From: Galeopsis tetrahit
Lineage: Eukaryota; Streptophyta; Magnoliopsida; Lamiales; Lamiaceae
Assembly: GCA_963675135.1 (NCBI GenBank)
Contig: OY776126.1
Coordinates: 23,811,195 to 23,875,194, forward strand
DNA: 64,000 nt
Reading direction: 5' to 3'
Position 1 is the first letter of the stretch. Each line of letters opens with the position of its first letter. Positions 11,601 through 26,600 of the stretch are shown piece by piece. The translations under genes were made by a program, and so were the position numbers. The notes beneath the pieces were generated by a model, which saw only the letters and a list, made by a program, of their open reading frames with translations, ran no database searches and had not been told where the DNA came from.

Positions 11601-14600
11601 AGAAGATACAACCGTGGTAAAAAGGCAATGATGGCCAATAATGACTCTGACTCTGACTCAGACGAATTGCCATCATCCTCATCTAGCTACCCGTCTGAAC
11701 CAGATCACGATGAAGCATTCATAGTTGATGATGGTCTATGCTTCATGGCTAAAATCGACCAAGAGGTATCATCTGTTACATCCTTTCAATCTTGTGATGA
11801 ATCAGAAACTGATGAAAGTGACACTGCCAGTAGCCAAGTAGGGAGTAGTCTTCAGCACTCTACTAGTGCAGTTGAAGACGACCTCCTACTTGCCAACAAG
11901 GCATTCATTGAAGTCAGTGACGAAAACATCATTCTAAGACAAGAAATCATTGATCTTAAGGAAGCTCAGTCTAAAGTAGATCCTAATATAACAGTCCTAA
12001 ATGAACGCTTGCAAGAAGAGTTGAGACAACTCAGAGAGAAGTGTGCATTGACAGACAAGTTGTATCAAGACCTACTTAAGACACACGCTACTGAGAAACA
12101 TGAATTCAATGTTTTACAAAGTAAGCTCAAAAAGCTTGAAGAACGTAATAAGTTCTTAGAAACCGAGGTTGTCACATTAGACCTTAAACTTACTGACCTG
12201 GTTAACTCATCTAAGGTTAACCTTGAATTGTCAGATAGGTATAGGGCTCCTGCTGACAAGACAGGCATAGGTGCTGAGACACCCAGCTCGTCTACTCAAG
12301 TTCATAAGAACCCTACTATTTTCATCTCAAGCTCTTTGACTAATGATAAAGGAAAAGAACCATTGATATACGATATTGACACTCCATCAAAAGGTACTGT
12401 ACCAAAACAAGCTCAAGTTAACATTCCAATTACCAAAGGTGGTAAAAAGAAAGTTAACAACAAGCCTGTTCCGTTTAAGACAAGTCAACAAAGGACTAGG
12501 AATCGTGGACGACCAAATCAGGTCAGATACGAGGACTGGTATCCTGAGGAGACTAGTACTAGACAAGTACAAACTAGACGACAAGAGTCTAGACCTCCTT
12601 TCATAAGGCAGTCTCAACTCTACTCGTCTAGACCTAGACAGGAAGGTCCAAAATATCATATACAACCTGTTCTATATCCTCCACCTTTGTCATATGATAT
12701 CAAAGGAGAAGAAAGACCTAAACATGTCTATAAACCGTATGGACCTAATGCATACAAACCTTACTCTGACTATCATAGACAAGTGCCTGCTCAAGTAGAG
12801 ATTAAGTCAAAAGGCTATCTCCAAAGAGTGGACCCGAACTCGACTGATAGGCCAGATAAGGACAACAAGGTCTTATTTTGCAACAAATATGGTCGAAAGC
12901 TTAGAAGGTCAAACTTGTTCAGGACTCCAATGTACATTTGGATTCCATTGAACTCGACTAACCCCCATGGACCCCAATAAACAAGGAGGGTACCTAAATT
13001 ATGTAATATCATCTATTGCAGGGTCGACTCGATCTATACAAGAAAGGTGGCTCAACAGGAGAAACTTGGTACATAGACAGTGGTTGCTCGCACCACATGA
13101 CTGGTACCAAGACTCTCTTATCAAGCTACCATGAGCAAGAAGGACCAAAAGTGATATTTGGTGATAGCTCCACTGCTGTTACCAAAGGATTTGGTTACAT
13201 TCGAAATGGTGACATAGAAATTCAAGATGTTTCGTATGTTGAAGGCTTGAAATACAATTTACTCTCTGTTTCACAATTTTGTGATCGTGGATACAAGGTG
13301 CAGTTCAAGAGTCAGAAATGTGAAATCATTGACAAAAGAACTCACACAGTCTTACTGGTCGGCATTAGACAAGGAAGTGTGTACATAGTAAACTGGAACA
13401 GTTGTCCGAGGGACACCTGTCTACTTACCAAGAATCCTAAAGAACTTGGCTGGCTCTGGCATAGACGCCTTTGTCATCTAAACTTTAAGGTTCTTAATAA
13501 GATAGCCAGAGACTACCTTGTGGAAGGTATTCCCAATGAAGTCTACTATAAGTCACATGTATGCACGTCCTGCCAAAAAGGTAAACAGGTAAAGGGTTCT
13601 TTTAAATCTATTCCATCCCTCTCAACCAGTAGAGTTCTTGAACTTCTACATATGGACTTACATGGCCCGATAACTCCTCCAACTTTGAACGGTAGAAGGT
13701 ACACACTTGTTGTGGTAGACGACTATTCTAAGTTCACTTGGGTAGTCTTCTCACACAAGAAGAGTGATACACAAACACTTTTACCTGATCTATTGAAGAA
13801 GTTACAGGTTGAGAAGAATCAGTCAATTGTCAAGATCCGTAGTGACAAGGGCACTGAATTCATTAACTGCTATATTAAAGAATTTTGTTCTAAGCGTGGC
13901 ATCCAGCACCTTACTAGTGCAGCAAGGACACCACAACAAAATGGAGTAGCAGAACGAAGAAACAGAACTCTTAAGGAGGCCTGCAGGACCATGCTGACAG
14001 AGTATAATACGCCTCAGAAATTTTGGGCAGAAGCTATCAACACTGCATGCCACTCACAAAATAGAAGTGCTATCAATAAAGCACTAGGTAAGACGCCCTA
14101 TGAGGTATGGAAAGGTAGAAAACCCAGAGTTTCATATTTTCATATATTTGGATGCAAGTGTTTCATCCTTAACAATGGGAAAAGCAAGTTGAATGCTTTC
14201 GATGCTAAAGCAGACGAGGGGATATTCTTAGGATACTCCTCGACTAGCAAAGCATTTAGAGTATTCAACTACTCAACCCTTTGTGTGGAAGAAACACCAC
14301 ATGTGGTTTTCGAAGAATCTCAACAGGACCCGTCTGCCAACAAGATCAGTGAGAAAGCTACTGAGCTAACTGTCGAATCTGACAAAGACTCAGAGGTATA
14401 TGAATCCGTTCAAGCTTACAATCCATTTATAAAAGCTCTCGAGTCAGATGACCAGAAGAAGGTGAGTGCTCAAGGTAACTCTACTAGACCAGTTGACATA
14501 CCTAAACTAGTCGACTCGTCTACTCCCATTAAATCTTCTGATGATAATGATGTTGATATGCATGATGTTGTACATGATATAGATTGTTGGTCCCTGAACG

Positions 14601-17600
14601 AGTAGTGAATGGGATTAAAGTTTAGAGGGGAGGGGTGAATAGACTTTAAAAGTTTTTCAAACAGAGTTGGGAACCTCTTCTGATCGCTATGTCAACTGGA
14701 CTGCAAGTCTGCTGGTCCAGATGACTATAGTGATCTGACTGAAGAGGTTGTGTGCGGAAATGTGGTGGCCCTGGTTTAGACTCGTTCTTATAACTTGTTT
14801 TACTTTGTGAAATTACTCAGCTGATGCTGGTTTGAAAGTTATGGCCCTTTTTGAAGAGTGTTGAAATCACAGTATGCACTATATAATAATGAATGTAAAA
14901 GCAGAAATGTAAAGTGCAGAAAGTAAATAACACCGGATTTATAGTGGTTCGGATATACGATCCTACGTCCACTCTCACGTCCTAACGTGATGTTTAATCC
15001 CTTTAATTTCCACAAATTACAAGGGTCTTGTCCTTTATAGTCCCAAGGTTAGGACTTTGAGATCTGAGCCGTCCTAACAGCTACGGTCTCCACAAGTGAT
15101 TGTAAGCACTTGCACTTTGAGGGGTTTCAAAAACTTAAACCTTTCGGTGAGGGTTTGGGGTTTTTGAGATGTATCCAACTAATGGTTCAAGCTTATAATT
15201 TGCTTAACCACTATGCCTAAAACAATTGATATACAATATGAACAAGTTTCAGGTTCTTAAGGGTTGGATAAGAAGTACTTAAGAGCTATGGATAATCTAA
15301 TGGATTTCAGGCTCTTTGAGAATTCTTAGAACAGTGTAGCTTTTTGCTTGATGGCTTGCTTAGCTTGTGAATTCTCTCTTGTGTTCCTTCTGTGTTCAAC
15401 CTCTTGTATTTATAATGGAGATTGAGTGCAACTAGCCGTTGGAGTTGACTAGCCGTTTGAGCAATCTTCCCATAATAGCTTGATTCCTTGATTCCAGTCG
15501 CTTGATTGCTTCAATCCTGGGATCATGTCAATCTTCTAAATAAGGTAGGTCTTCGTTTGAATTGCAAGATGACTTGGGAATCAGCCGAGTCCTGGAAGAG
15601 CACATAGTCTTCTGATCTGTACTACTAGTCTTCTGACTGCTCTTCTGGCCTTAGGTCTTCTGTCTTCTGGTATCAGACGAGTACTACTCTTCTGATCTGG
15701 AAATTCTTTGTAATGCTTTAGGCCATCTTTAATCTGGGACTCCATCAGATAAGTAGGTATACAAGCACCTTAACATATCTGGTCTTCAAGGATCTTCTAG
15801 TCTTCATGTCTTCTACTCTTCTTATCTTGAGGATAGGCATGTAAGCCATGACTGTGCTGATCAGCTGCTATCAATACAGTTGATCACACAAGACTAGTCT
15901 AAGCTGTTCTATACAAGTCAGCTGATCCTATTACATTTATAAACTCTAAGTGTTTTGGCCATCAAAACTATTCTAACATCAAATGGGGCTTAGGGTGAAT
16001 TTATATCCCAAAAATTTCCCCCTTTTTGATGAAGCCAAAACTATATATATGATAAATGCTCTTAATGAGATAAGATAGGAGTTTATAAACTTCATAAAAA
16101 CTGAAGTATCTGATGAAGACAATGAGAGTTTGTCTTGAAAGCAAAGAGAACTAAACTTGAATATATATAACTTTTACAGATTACAAGTAATAGTTTCTTA
16201 AGGCTTTGAAAGTGGTCTTCATCAGGTCTTCTGATCTTCAGATGCGGAAGGCAAGGTACAGACGAGATCGAACTTCTTCCATGTGCTGCAGGTCTGTAAC
16301 ATTCTCCTCTTCATAGATCTTCTCTAGGATCCTTTTGACTTCAATGAAGTCTGTTCTTCCAGAATCCAGTTTGGGAGGATCCCATTTGGGTTCTTCAGGA
16401 GTTAAAATTCTGCAGTTGTCAAGTTCTTTGGCTGTCTTGACTACTTCTTTCCAGAACTCTGGATCTTCAATGTTCATGAATTGATTGAACTGGAAGAATT
16501 CATCTTCGTAGGTTGGGAGAGGGCCAAATTTTCTTACAATGTGGTGTTGAATTTGCCATTTCTTCTTCAGAGGGTACCATCTTGGTAGCTCATCTTGAAG
16601 GGCTAGATAGTCCACATAGTTGCTGTCAAACACCAGAACTTTGTCTTTCTGTGCCAGAGCATTTTCTTTCAGTGCTTTCTCCTTGAGAGCTTTCCTCAGT
16701 TTGGCTATCTTCCTGTCAAATTTGGCTTTGACTGCCTTCGCATCTTTTAGCTTCTTTTGTTTAAGCTCTTGAGCTTCAAGCTCTTTTCTTTTCTTCAACT
16801 CTAAAGCCTCTTTCTCTTCTGCAGTAGGCTCTGCTGGAGTTGACTTCTGAGCTTGCTCATCTGCTAGCTCATCTGCCTTCCTTTTCCTAGTCATTCTTTT
16901 CTCGGAAACTTGTTCTGTAGAGGCAGTGATCTGCAGACTTTTGGCAGTTGCTTGAGTGGGAGCTTGGATGTCTTCTTGAGCAATTTCTTTGCCTTTGCCT
17001 TTCTTGCTCTTGATTTTGCTTGATAAATCACCCAAGGTTTCATTCAACTCATCTTGAGATACTACCATTACAGCTTGCTGTGCAGTAGTCTTCTCTAGAG
17101 CTTTTATCAATACATCTTCCCCCTTTTTGGCTTCAGCAAGTGCAGCCGCAAAAGGCTTCATGGCATTCAGAATCTCCACTCTAAGAGTTTGTTGAAGAGC
17201 CATGGCGTTGACTTTGCCAACATGAGTCAGATGAGTGATGCTATGGTCTAGAATCTGAGCATGAGAGTTGGAGGAGGAGGCAGCTTCTAGTTTAGCTGTA
17301 ATTGCCTCCAGTTTTGTTGCTGTCTCCTTCAGCTGAATCTGAAGTTTTTCATTTTCTGCTGTAGCTGATTGGAGAAGAGCTCGACCTTCAGTAGCTCTTG
17401 CTTCAGCATCTTCAATTCTTTGCTTGTAGGTGTTTTCCATGCGGTTGACCTCATTGGTGTAGAGATCAGCAAACCTGGTGGAATGGTCACCTGCCATCTT
17501 CAGAATGCTGGTCAGATACTCACTTATCTGATCGTGAAGAGATTCTCCAAACTTGTCTTCAATGTCAATGATCTGGTTATGAAGACGAGTTCTCTGCTCC

Positions 17601-20600
17601 TTGACTGCCTTTTCAACATATCTTCCAAGCTGTAGGCCTAAACCCTTTTCAAAGTGTAGGTCTATAGCAGTCTTGACCTGTGAGCATATGTCTGCTGTAT
17701 AGTCAGCTGTTGGAGTAGAAGTTGAGGCTGTTCCTTGAGGCTTTGGATGGACTGTCAGGGCTTTGCCTCTTTCTTCAGCTGAAAGGTACTCTTCATTGAG
17801 AAATGAGGTAGTGGCCTTAACCAGGTGAGACACGATGGTGTCTCCTTTGTCAATGAAGTGAGGTAGAGTATCCTTAGGCATGAAGTGATCAGGAATAGTG
17901 ATTACTTCTCTTGTATTCTCGGTTCTGTCAGCTGGTTCAGCTGAGTCTTCTGCAGGAACGGACGCAGCTGAGTTACTCACTTTTGCTGTGTCAGTTGTCT
18001 GATGATCTGATATGCCTTCTGGGATAGAGGCATCAGTAGGTTGAATACCTAGGATTCTGTGGCATACTGCTGTAAAGGCTTCCTCGGGCAGCAGTTGAGT
18101 GAAAGATGTGACTTGAGCAACTTCTTTTTGCTCCATTTCCCAGTCGAGGAAATTAGCTTTTCCTCCCATTCCTTCCATGACTTCAATAAGGTCATCCACA
18201 TCATCTCTCCTGAGTTCAATCCAGGTGCAGATTCTGAGAATTTGTTCGAACTGAACTGATTCCTCATCAATACCAGGAATAGTAGACTTGAGCATGTTTG
18301 CTATCTTCATCCTCATTATCTTCTCCCTTGTGCACATAGGATAGTGGACCATTCTGGATTGAGGTTGAGAGGGACCAGCTGGAGCAATGTCTGCTGGTGC
18401 CATGTCTTCTGGAACAGAAGAAACAATGATGGTAGGAGTTTGAGTATTTGGGGTAGTGTCCTCTGCTGTGTGAGTATCAGCAGGGATTTGGGAAGTGATA
18501 TGTTCTTGATCTTCAGTGATCTGTTCATCAGCAGGGTTTTGAGTCTGCTGGTCTGGTATAGTATCTTCATGAAGGTCAGTAGAAGGTTGAACCTGTAGAC
18601 CTTGGACATCAGCAGGGGTAGGCAATAGAGATTCAGGGGTTGAAGTAGGTTGAGCTTGTTCCTCTGCTGTGTGAGTATCAGTAGGGATTTGGATATCAGT
18701 GTTTGAGTGGTCAGATGGGTTGGAGTCATCAGAAGGGTTGAAGGATGCAATCGGGGCTATTAACATGGGAGTAGGCAGCCTCGATTTCTTGGACTTTTTG
18801 TTGGAAGAAGAATTATTCTTCTTTCTCTTCTGACCCTTTGATAATTTAGAAGGAGTAAAAGAGGGAGAGGGTTTAGAGGTACCTGCCTTCTTCAAGGGAG
18901 AGGCAGTGGGAGTGGCATCTGAATCAGATGGGGAGATGAGCCCAGATCTGATTAGATATCGTCTTTGTGCTAAGGTCTGATTGTCATCATCATCATCATC
19001 CTCAGCAACCTTCTTCTGAGCCTCTTCTTTGGTTGGCTCCTCTTCTTCTTCAGTAGAGTCATGATCAGACTCTTGTGCTGCCTGCTCAGCCAACAGCTTC
19101 CTCTTTTCTTCTTTTAACCTTTCTGCCTCAGCAAGAGCTTCCTTTCTCAAATAATATTTGGAGATGTGAAAGGTCTTATGAGGTCCCATCTTGTACTTCT
19201 TTGGGAGAATATCTGGAAGGATGATGCTTAGCTTGTTGACGAAGCTGACTGTGGCTGCTACCTTCCATACCTTTGATTGTAAGTCCAAAGTGACTTTCTT
19301 TGCCTCAAGAGCAATTCTTTCTAAGAATAGTCCTTGCCAGTCTCCATCGATCTGATCCCAGATTGCAGCCATTACTCGAACCTTTAAAGTAGTAACAGCA
19401 TCATGACTGAATGTGTTACCAAGTAACATCTTTCCTGCAATATCCAACAATGTTTGGAATTTTGGTTCAAGTTGGGATTTCTTTAGCCCAGTTGCATCAG
19501 TAGCCTTGATTCGTCCACCTGTAAACATCTCCATATACTCCTTTTCTCTATTCATGATGTAGTTGGAGATATTTATTTTCCCCCTTGACAGGCCAAACAA
19601 TTCCTGAAGAATTTCCCTTGTAACCTTGACTTTGTGTCCATTCATGACACTTTCAACATGAGAACCTTTCATCACGGCGTTTGCATAGAATGTCAGAACG
19701 TCTTGTTCATAGACATTAGTTGGAGCTGCTTCCAGAAAGTCTCTGAGTTTAAGATTGACACACCGAAGCAGTATCTCCTTGTTCTCATCTGAATGTTTGC
19801 CTTTGAAAAACAGAGCATTCTCCGTAAAGATCTTCCCTTCCTTGGACCACTTTGCAGCATCTAAGGTGCCAGTGTTCTTGGTCTTCTCGTCGTAAATTTC
19901 AATGATTGCCATAGTAGAGTCTGAGTGTTAGGGTTTGAAGGCTTGAAAGAAATTTGCAGAACGAGAGAGAGTAATGTGAGTAATTGAGTAATATGAGCGA
20001 AAGGGATTAGGGATGTGAATATATATACTCCAGAGAATTTGATCTAACGGTCAGATTTGGATTTGGTTTTGGAGTAGAGCCCAAGATTTCCTTCTTTGAT
20101 TTCTTAAATTTGCCGGCTGGGTATGCCATTTGGCAATATTTGATTTGCTGGCAATATGGTACTTGAGTATTAATGACATCATTACCAAAAATAGCCGTTG
20201 AGACTAATTTATGGTAAGAATTGATCATCAAGGCCGTTTTTTATAAGAAAATTGCATTCCTTATATAAGCCAATTTGTTTAATTACATTCAGGAATAATT
20301 CTAGAATGAATTACATGATCAAGACTAGTCATTATACTCTAAATTCGTGTGATTCGGTCAGTAGAGTGATGTCTTCTGATGTTGTCAAGATGTCTGCTGA
20401 TTGTCTTTGAAAAGTCTTCTGGTCAGCTGAGTTGGTCTTCTGATCAGCTGAGTAGAGGAAACGGTGTTTGCTGTGATGATCCAACCTGGATGGATCCTTC
20501 CAGCTTTATTGTGAGTGATGATCCAACCTGGTTTGATGGATCTTTCAACTCCTTCTTTAAATCAAGTGGAGCTAGTCTAGACATAGTCCCACTGATTTAA

Positions 20601-23600
20601 ATGTTCCTCACCATCGGATGTTCCTCATCATCAGATGGGATGTAGCATCTAATGTGCTCTTGTTGAATTTCTTTGCTTCTCTAGAAGGGGAAGGAAGGTT
20701 GAGGGGTGCTTCAATGGAGTTGAAGAAAGGGCCATGGACGCAGCCTTCATGTTCTGTTTAGACACAGTAGCTTTTGATAACAAGCTCTCCATGTAGAACT
20801 TCCTTCTGGAGAAGAAGCTCTGCTTGCTTGCTACTTTGTCCTCTGCATCTCTTCCTCCTTTAGCTTTCAACAAGAACGTCTCTTCTTCCTTTAGCTTTCA
20901 TGAACATACTCATGTTGAGTAAGCCATGTATATGGATCTGCATCATCTTCATTTTCTGGACAAATCTTCATCTCCTTCACCCAAGATTTTGGTTGAAGAA
21001 TGATCTCCATTCCATCTCTTCTTTCAATTGTCTCCATACCTGAAATAAGAGAAGTGTTAGATGTTTTGTGTTCTTAGGTGTTCTCATAACTTCTCCTTTT
21101 ATAGGGGTAGAAATGAGGTAATGGAGAGAAAGATGACAAGACTATAGAGGTGATAGGTCTGAATTCTGAAAAGTGATTTCTTAAGATCAGCAGTGAATTT
21201 CTTGATCCAAGGGTGCACATTTAAAGATATTCAGACTTATCTAATGGAATGCAGAAATTATAAATTTTGACCATGAGTTATTTGAAATCCGTATTGTGCA
21301 TGCATACTGTTGAGTCGGTGAGGATGGTGTATTAATCCAGCCAAGTATGACTCAGTTAGTATACTGTATTTATGTATATGAATAAAGTATTTTATGAAGA
21401 ATAGTTTATTAATATACATAGTTATACATTGCTTAGAGTAGGAAGATCAAATAGCTTTGTTCAAGTTTGCTATATATATATGTAAGTATACTGTGCAATG
21501 CAGATGTTAGAGTATTTCATCAAGGATTCTTAAGGTATCATTGATTCCCCCTTGATTAGATAACTCTAAGTTTTCCCTCAGCTCTATTTGTCTTCATTGG
21601 GAAAGAACTTACCTGAAGAAGAGGGTGTCTATTCACCTCATCTGATTCTCCTAGTCTGCTGCACTTGGGTCAGCTGAGGTTTTCAGCTGTTCTCTCCTTC
21701 TTCATGTGCTTGGGTCCAGGAGTCCTAAGCTGTAACATAAGGTTTTGAACCTTTCTTCAGCTAGGGGCTTAGTCAAGATGTCTGCTCTTTGGATATCTGT
21801 GTGAATTTTCTCCATCTTGATGTCCTTCTTTTCAAGGTGATCTCTTATGAAGTGGTGTCTAATGTCGACATGCTTGCACCTTGTGTGGAGGACTGGATTT
21901 TGAGTGATGGCAATGGCGCTGCTGCTATCACAATAAATAGGGACTTCTCTTGCCTCTACATTGTAATCCTTGAGTTGTTGAACTAGCCAGAGCAGCTGAC
22001 TACAACAACTACCAGCTGCCATGTATTCTGCTTCAGTGGTGGAGGTTGCAACTGAGGTTTGCTTCTTAGAGAACCATGATATCAGCTTGTTTCCTAGAAA
22101 TTGACAGGTTCCTGATGTGGACTTCCTATCAATTCTGCATCCTCCAAAGTCTGAGTCAGAATAGCCACTCAATTCTAGATTGTCATCAGCAGAGTACCAT
22201 AGACCTAGGTTGACTGATCCTTTTAGGTACTTGAGAATCTTCCTTGCTGCTTCTAGATGACTTTGCTTTGGGTTTGCTTGAAACCTAGCACATACTCCTA
22301 CAGCAAATGTTATATCTGGTCTGCTGGCTGTAAGATATAGTAAAGATCCAATCAGTGCTCTATATTCAGCTTGATCAACTGCCTGTCCAGACTCATCTGG
22401 TTCCATTTTGAAAGATGTCATCATTGGAATCCTTGCAGTCTTGCTTTGTAGAGCTTTGAATCTTTCTAGCAGACTCTTGGTATACTTGGACTGGTTGATG
22501 AAGATCCCTTCTGGACTCTGCTTGACTTGAAGTCCTAGGAAATAATTCATCTCACCCATCATGCTCATTTCGAATTTTCCTTGCATAAGTTCAGAGAACT
22601 TCTTGCACATTTCTTGATTGGGTGATCCAAATATGATGTCATCTACATATATTTGTACCATTAAAATGTCTTCTCCTTCTTGTATTCTGAAGAGAGTTCT
22701 ATCAACTTTGCCTTTTGTATATCCATTGTCAAGTAGGAATTGTGACAATGTGTCATACCAAGCTCTAGGGGCTTGTTTTAGACCATAGAGAGCCTTCTTC
22801 AGTCGATATACTTGATCACCTTTTTCAAATCCTGGAGGCTGCTCTACATATACTTCTTCTATCAGAATACCATTTAGAAAAGCACTCTTGACATCCATTT
22901 GATATACCTTGAAGCCCATATATGATGCATAAGCTAGAAATAGTCGAATGGCTTCCAATCTGGCTACTGGTGCAAAAGTTTCATCATAGTCAATCCCTTC
23001 AGATTGTGAGTATCCTTTTGCAACTAGTCTTGCCTTATTTCTAGTTATCACATCATTTTCGTCCTTCTTGTTCTTGAATACCCACTTTGTTCCTACTACA
23101 TTGTGGTTTTCAGGACGATCTACCAGTTCCCAGACTTCATTTCTTTCGAATTGGTTTAGTTCTTCTTGCATAGCAGTGATCCAATTGCTATCTGTCATTG
23201 CTTCTTCTATGTCAGCTGGTTCAGTGTTGGACAGGAAAGCACACCAGCAGAACATAGATGATTGAGAATTCTGATTTAGTTGTCTTCTTGTCTTGACACC
23301 TGATTCTGCTCCTCCTAATATGAGGTTTGATGGATGGTTGTTCCTCCATGTATGCCTCACTGGAGTATCTGCATTGGATGAGTTTGGATCCTCATCTGAT
23401 CTAGTGCCATCAGGAGGGTTGACTTGATTAGGTCGATCATCTTCTGTATCTTGAGTGTCAAAGAGATCATTCCCCCTGGCATTTGGAATTGATGCATCTT
23501 GATTCTGGTCAGCTTGTCCTGCTTGAGTTTGAGATCTAGTGACAGGTCTATGAGGCTTATCTTCCTCTGGTTATTCAGGGAATGGTTCATTGACTTCAAT

Positions 23601-26600
23601 AAATTCATCAGACCTCTTCTTGATCACTAGTTTCTTCATCTGTTCTGTAGCTGAGGTTGTTTCTACTGCATTCTTTTCACAAGATTCATCAAAAACAACA
23701 TGAGGTGTTTCTTCCACAAGAAGGGTTCGTTTGTTGAGTACTCTAAATGCTTTGCTAGTTGGGGAGTATCCTAAGAATATGCCCTCATCTGCTTTGGCAT
23801 CAAAAGCATTCAACTTACTCTTCCCATTGTTGTGAATGAAACACTTACAACCAAATATATGAAAGTAAGATACTCTAGGTTTTCTTCCTTTCCACAGTTC
23901 ATATGGGGTTTTCTCATGTATTTTATGAATACCTGGCCTGTTTTGAGTGTGACAAGCTGTGTTGATGGCTTCTGCCCATAGCTTCTTGGGAGTAGAGAAT
24001 TCAGCAAGGAGTGTTCTGGCAGCTTCTTTGAGCGTTCTGACTCTTCTTTCAGCTACACCATTCTGTTGTGGTGTTCTTGCTGCACTTGTCTCGTGCTGAA
24101 TACCATTAGAAGTACAATAGGCAATTATATAAGAGTTAATAAATTCAGTGCCTTTGTCACTTCTAATTTTCACGATTGGTTCTCCTTTCTCTACTTGGAT
24201 CCTCTTCAATAGTTCAGGGAGCTTCTGCTGTGTTTCACTCTTCTTGTATAGGAAGATAACCCAAGTAAACTTGGAATAATCATCTACAACAATAAGAGTG
24301 TACTTCCTTCCTGTTAGAGTGGTTGGAGTGATTGGTCCAAAGAGATCCATGTGAAGTAATTCAAGAACTCTGCTGGTTGATGCTGTCTTCTTGGTCTTGA
24401 AGGAGACCTTTGTTTGCTTTCCTTGTTGACATGCATCACAAACCTGATCTTTACAGTAGAGTTCATTAGGCAGACCATCAACTAAGGATTCCCTTGCTAA
24501 CTTGTTCATAGTCTTAAAGTTCAGATGGCTAAGACGTTTGTGCCATAGCCAGCTGACATCTTTAGGGCTCTTCACAAGCAGGCATGTATCCTTAGGACAG
24601 CTGTTCCAATTTGCAAGATACATACTTCCCTTTCTAGATCCTGTTAGAAGGTTTTGTTTTGTTCTTTTATCACTTATGAGACATTCATCTTTAGAGAATT
24701 TAACTGAATAACCAGTGTCACAAAAGTGAGAAACAGATAATAGATTAAACTTAAGACCTTCTACATATGATACATCATGTACCTCAATGTCACCATTTTT
24801 AAGGGTGCCATATCCTTTTGTGTTACCGTGCGCGTTATCACCAAAGAAAACTTTTGGACCTTTCTTCTCTATGTAGTTAGTCAGCAGGGTTTTGGTTCCT
24901 GTCATGTGTGTTGAGCATCCACTATCTATGTACCAAGTTTCTCCTGCTAGACCTCCTCTTCTGTATAGGTCCTTCCTTTCCTGCAAGAAAAGTTAAGTTT
25001 TAGGTACCCATTTTGTTTTGGGTCCTTGGGTGTTAGTACTACCCTTGGGAACCCACATATACATTGGTCGTTTAAACAACCTTGAACATTTGAGTTGTTT
25101 CCCTCGGGCATCACAGAACCAAATCTTACCAGTCAGCACCTTGGACTGATCTGATTTGTTCTTGGTGTCAGCTAAGTAGTAGTCAAATGGTTTCCCTTTA
25201 TAGGAGTGTACATACATGATCTTTTGACTAGTTACATTCGGCCTGGGTGCATTAGCTGGTCGATGCACACGATTATATGGACCATACTCTTCTGTTCTCA
25301 CAATATCATAAGAGATAGGGGGTGCAAAGAGAACAGATTTGTTTGAAGAAGATTTCTTCTTCTTGGCTGGAGCAGCATACAGCTGAGACTGTCTCAGCCG
25401 AGATGGTCTAGGCTGTTTGCTGTTCCTCTGTACAGGCTTGGGGTTAGCTTGTCCTTTACCATTTTTGGTTTTGGGATAGTTAGCCTTAGCTGGTACAGAT
25501 GCCTTTTGGTTCATATTGAGTTCATTGTGTTTAGAACACTCACCCTGTTCATGTATCTGAGTAGTGCACTGGTTAGGTGTACTACCCCCAGCTGGAGAGG
25601 ATGTTGATGGATTAAGTTCATAACCTAAACCCATCTTATTGCCACTTGATCTATAATATTCAGAGATACTTTCAATAGTAGTCGAAGCTTTATTGAATTC
25701 TGATATTTTTCGATCTAGGCATTCCTTCTCCTTTTCTAAGAGCTTATGTGTTTGGAAGAGATCATCGAACTTAGACTGAAGTATACGAAATTCTTTGGTT
25801 TCTAAGGCTTGAGTTTCTAACATCCCCTCATAAAACTGAGTTGTTGTGGTATTTTCTTCCTTAAGAAGTTCCACTTCTTTGGTCAACCTTTCATTCATGG
25901 TGACTAACTCAGGGGTGTTATCAAACTTTACCTTTTTCAACCTAGCAATTTCTTTCCTTAAATCCTTATTCTCCTCTTCCACTTCTATAAAGGCTCTAGT
26001 GGCAATATCCAGATCACCTTTTACCTTTCTTAAAGATTGATAATAGGTGTCTTCTGATTCGCCTTCAGATGAGTTTATGTCATCTGTTTGTGAGAAAATA
26101 GGTGAATGGAAAGTAGTAGTATAAGAGTTTACCTCATTTTCTCCTATGGCCATCATAGCTAGATCGTCTGAATCATCTGAAAAGATTTGATCGTCTGGTG
26201 ATGTAGGAAGTTCATCACTTTGATATTCAGATTCTTCAGTCACCATTGCCTTTTTGTCTGAGGTTCTTCTTGGCCTTCTTTCTTTCTTGTCATCCAAATC
26301 CAGCTCAGGACATTCATAGACATAGTGTCCTGGTTTGCCACAGTTGAAGCAAGATCCAGGTTTCTGATTTGAGTTGCCTCTCCTTGGAGGAGTGGCATCT
26401 CTTCTTCTAGATCCTCGGCTGTCAGATGACTCCACATCCTTTCTAGGATGTCTTTCTGGTGTTCTTTCTCTGGAACCTCTGGAGGGTGAACTTGCTCTTC
26501 TATCTTTGTAGTTTCTATAGAATTTTCTATATTTACTGTTGAGGGTGTTCATCCTTTCAAATCTTTTGATCATAAGAGCCATTTGCTCTTTCAGGCTCAT

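Noticed and set aside
12989..13021. Mini-intron at the gag-pol junction (GTACCT...TTGCAG in both elements)
   Set aside because: 27-32 nt is far below workable plant intron length, and in A a stop lies upstream; readthrough in B explains the arrangement better.
18316..18750. 144-codon frame on the same strand as the B extra ORF
   Set aside because: Shadow frame within the repeated Ser/Pro/Thr-rich linker of the real 1224-codon ORF.
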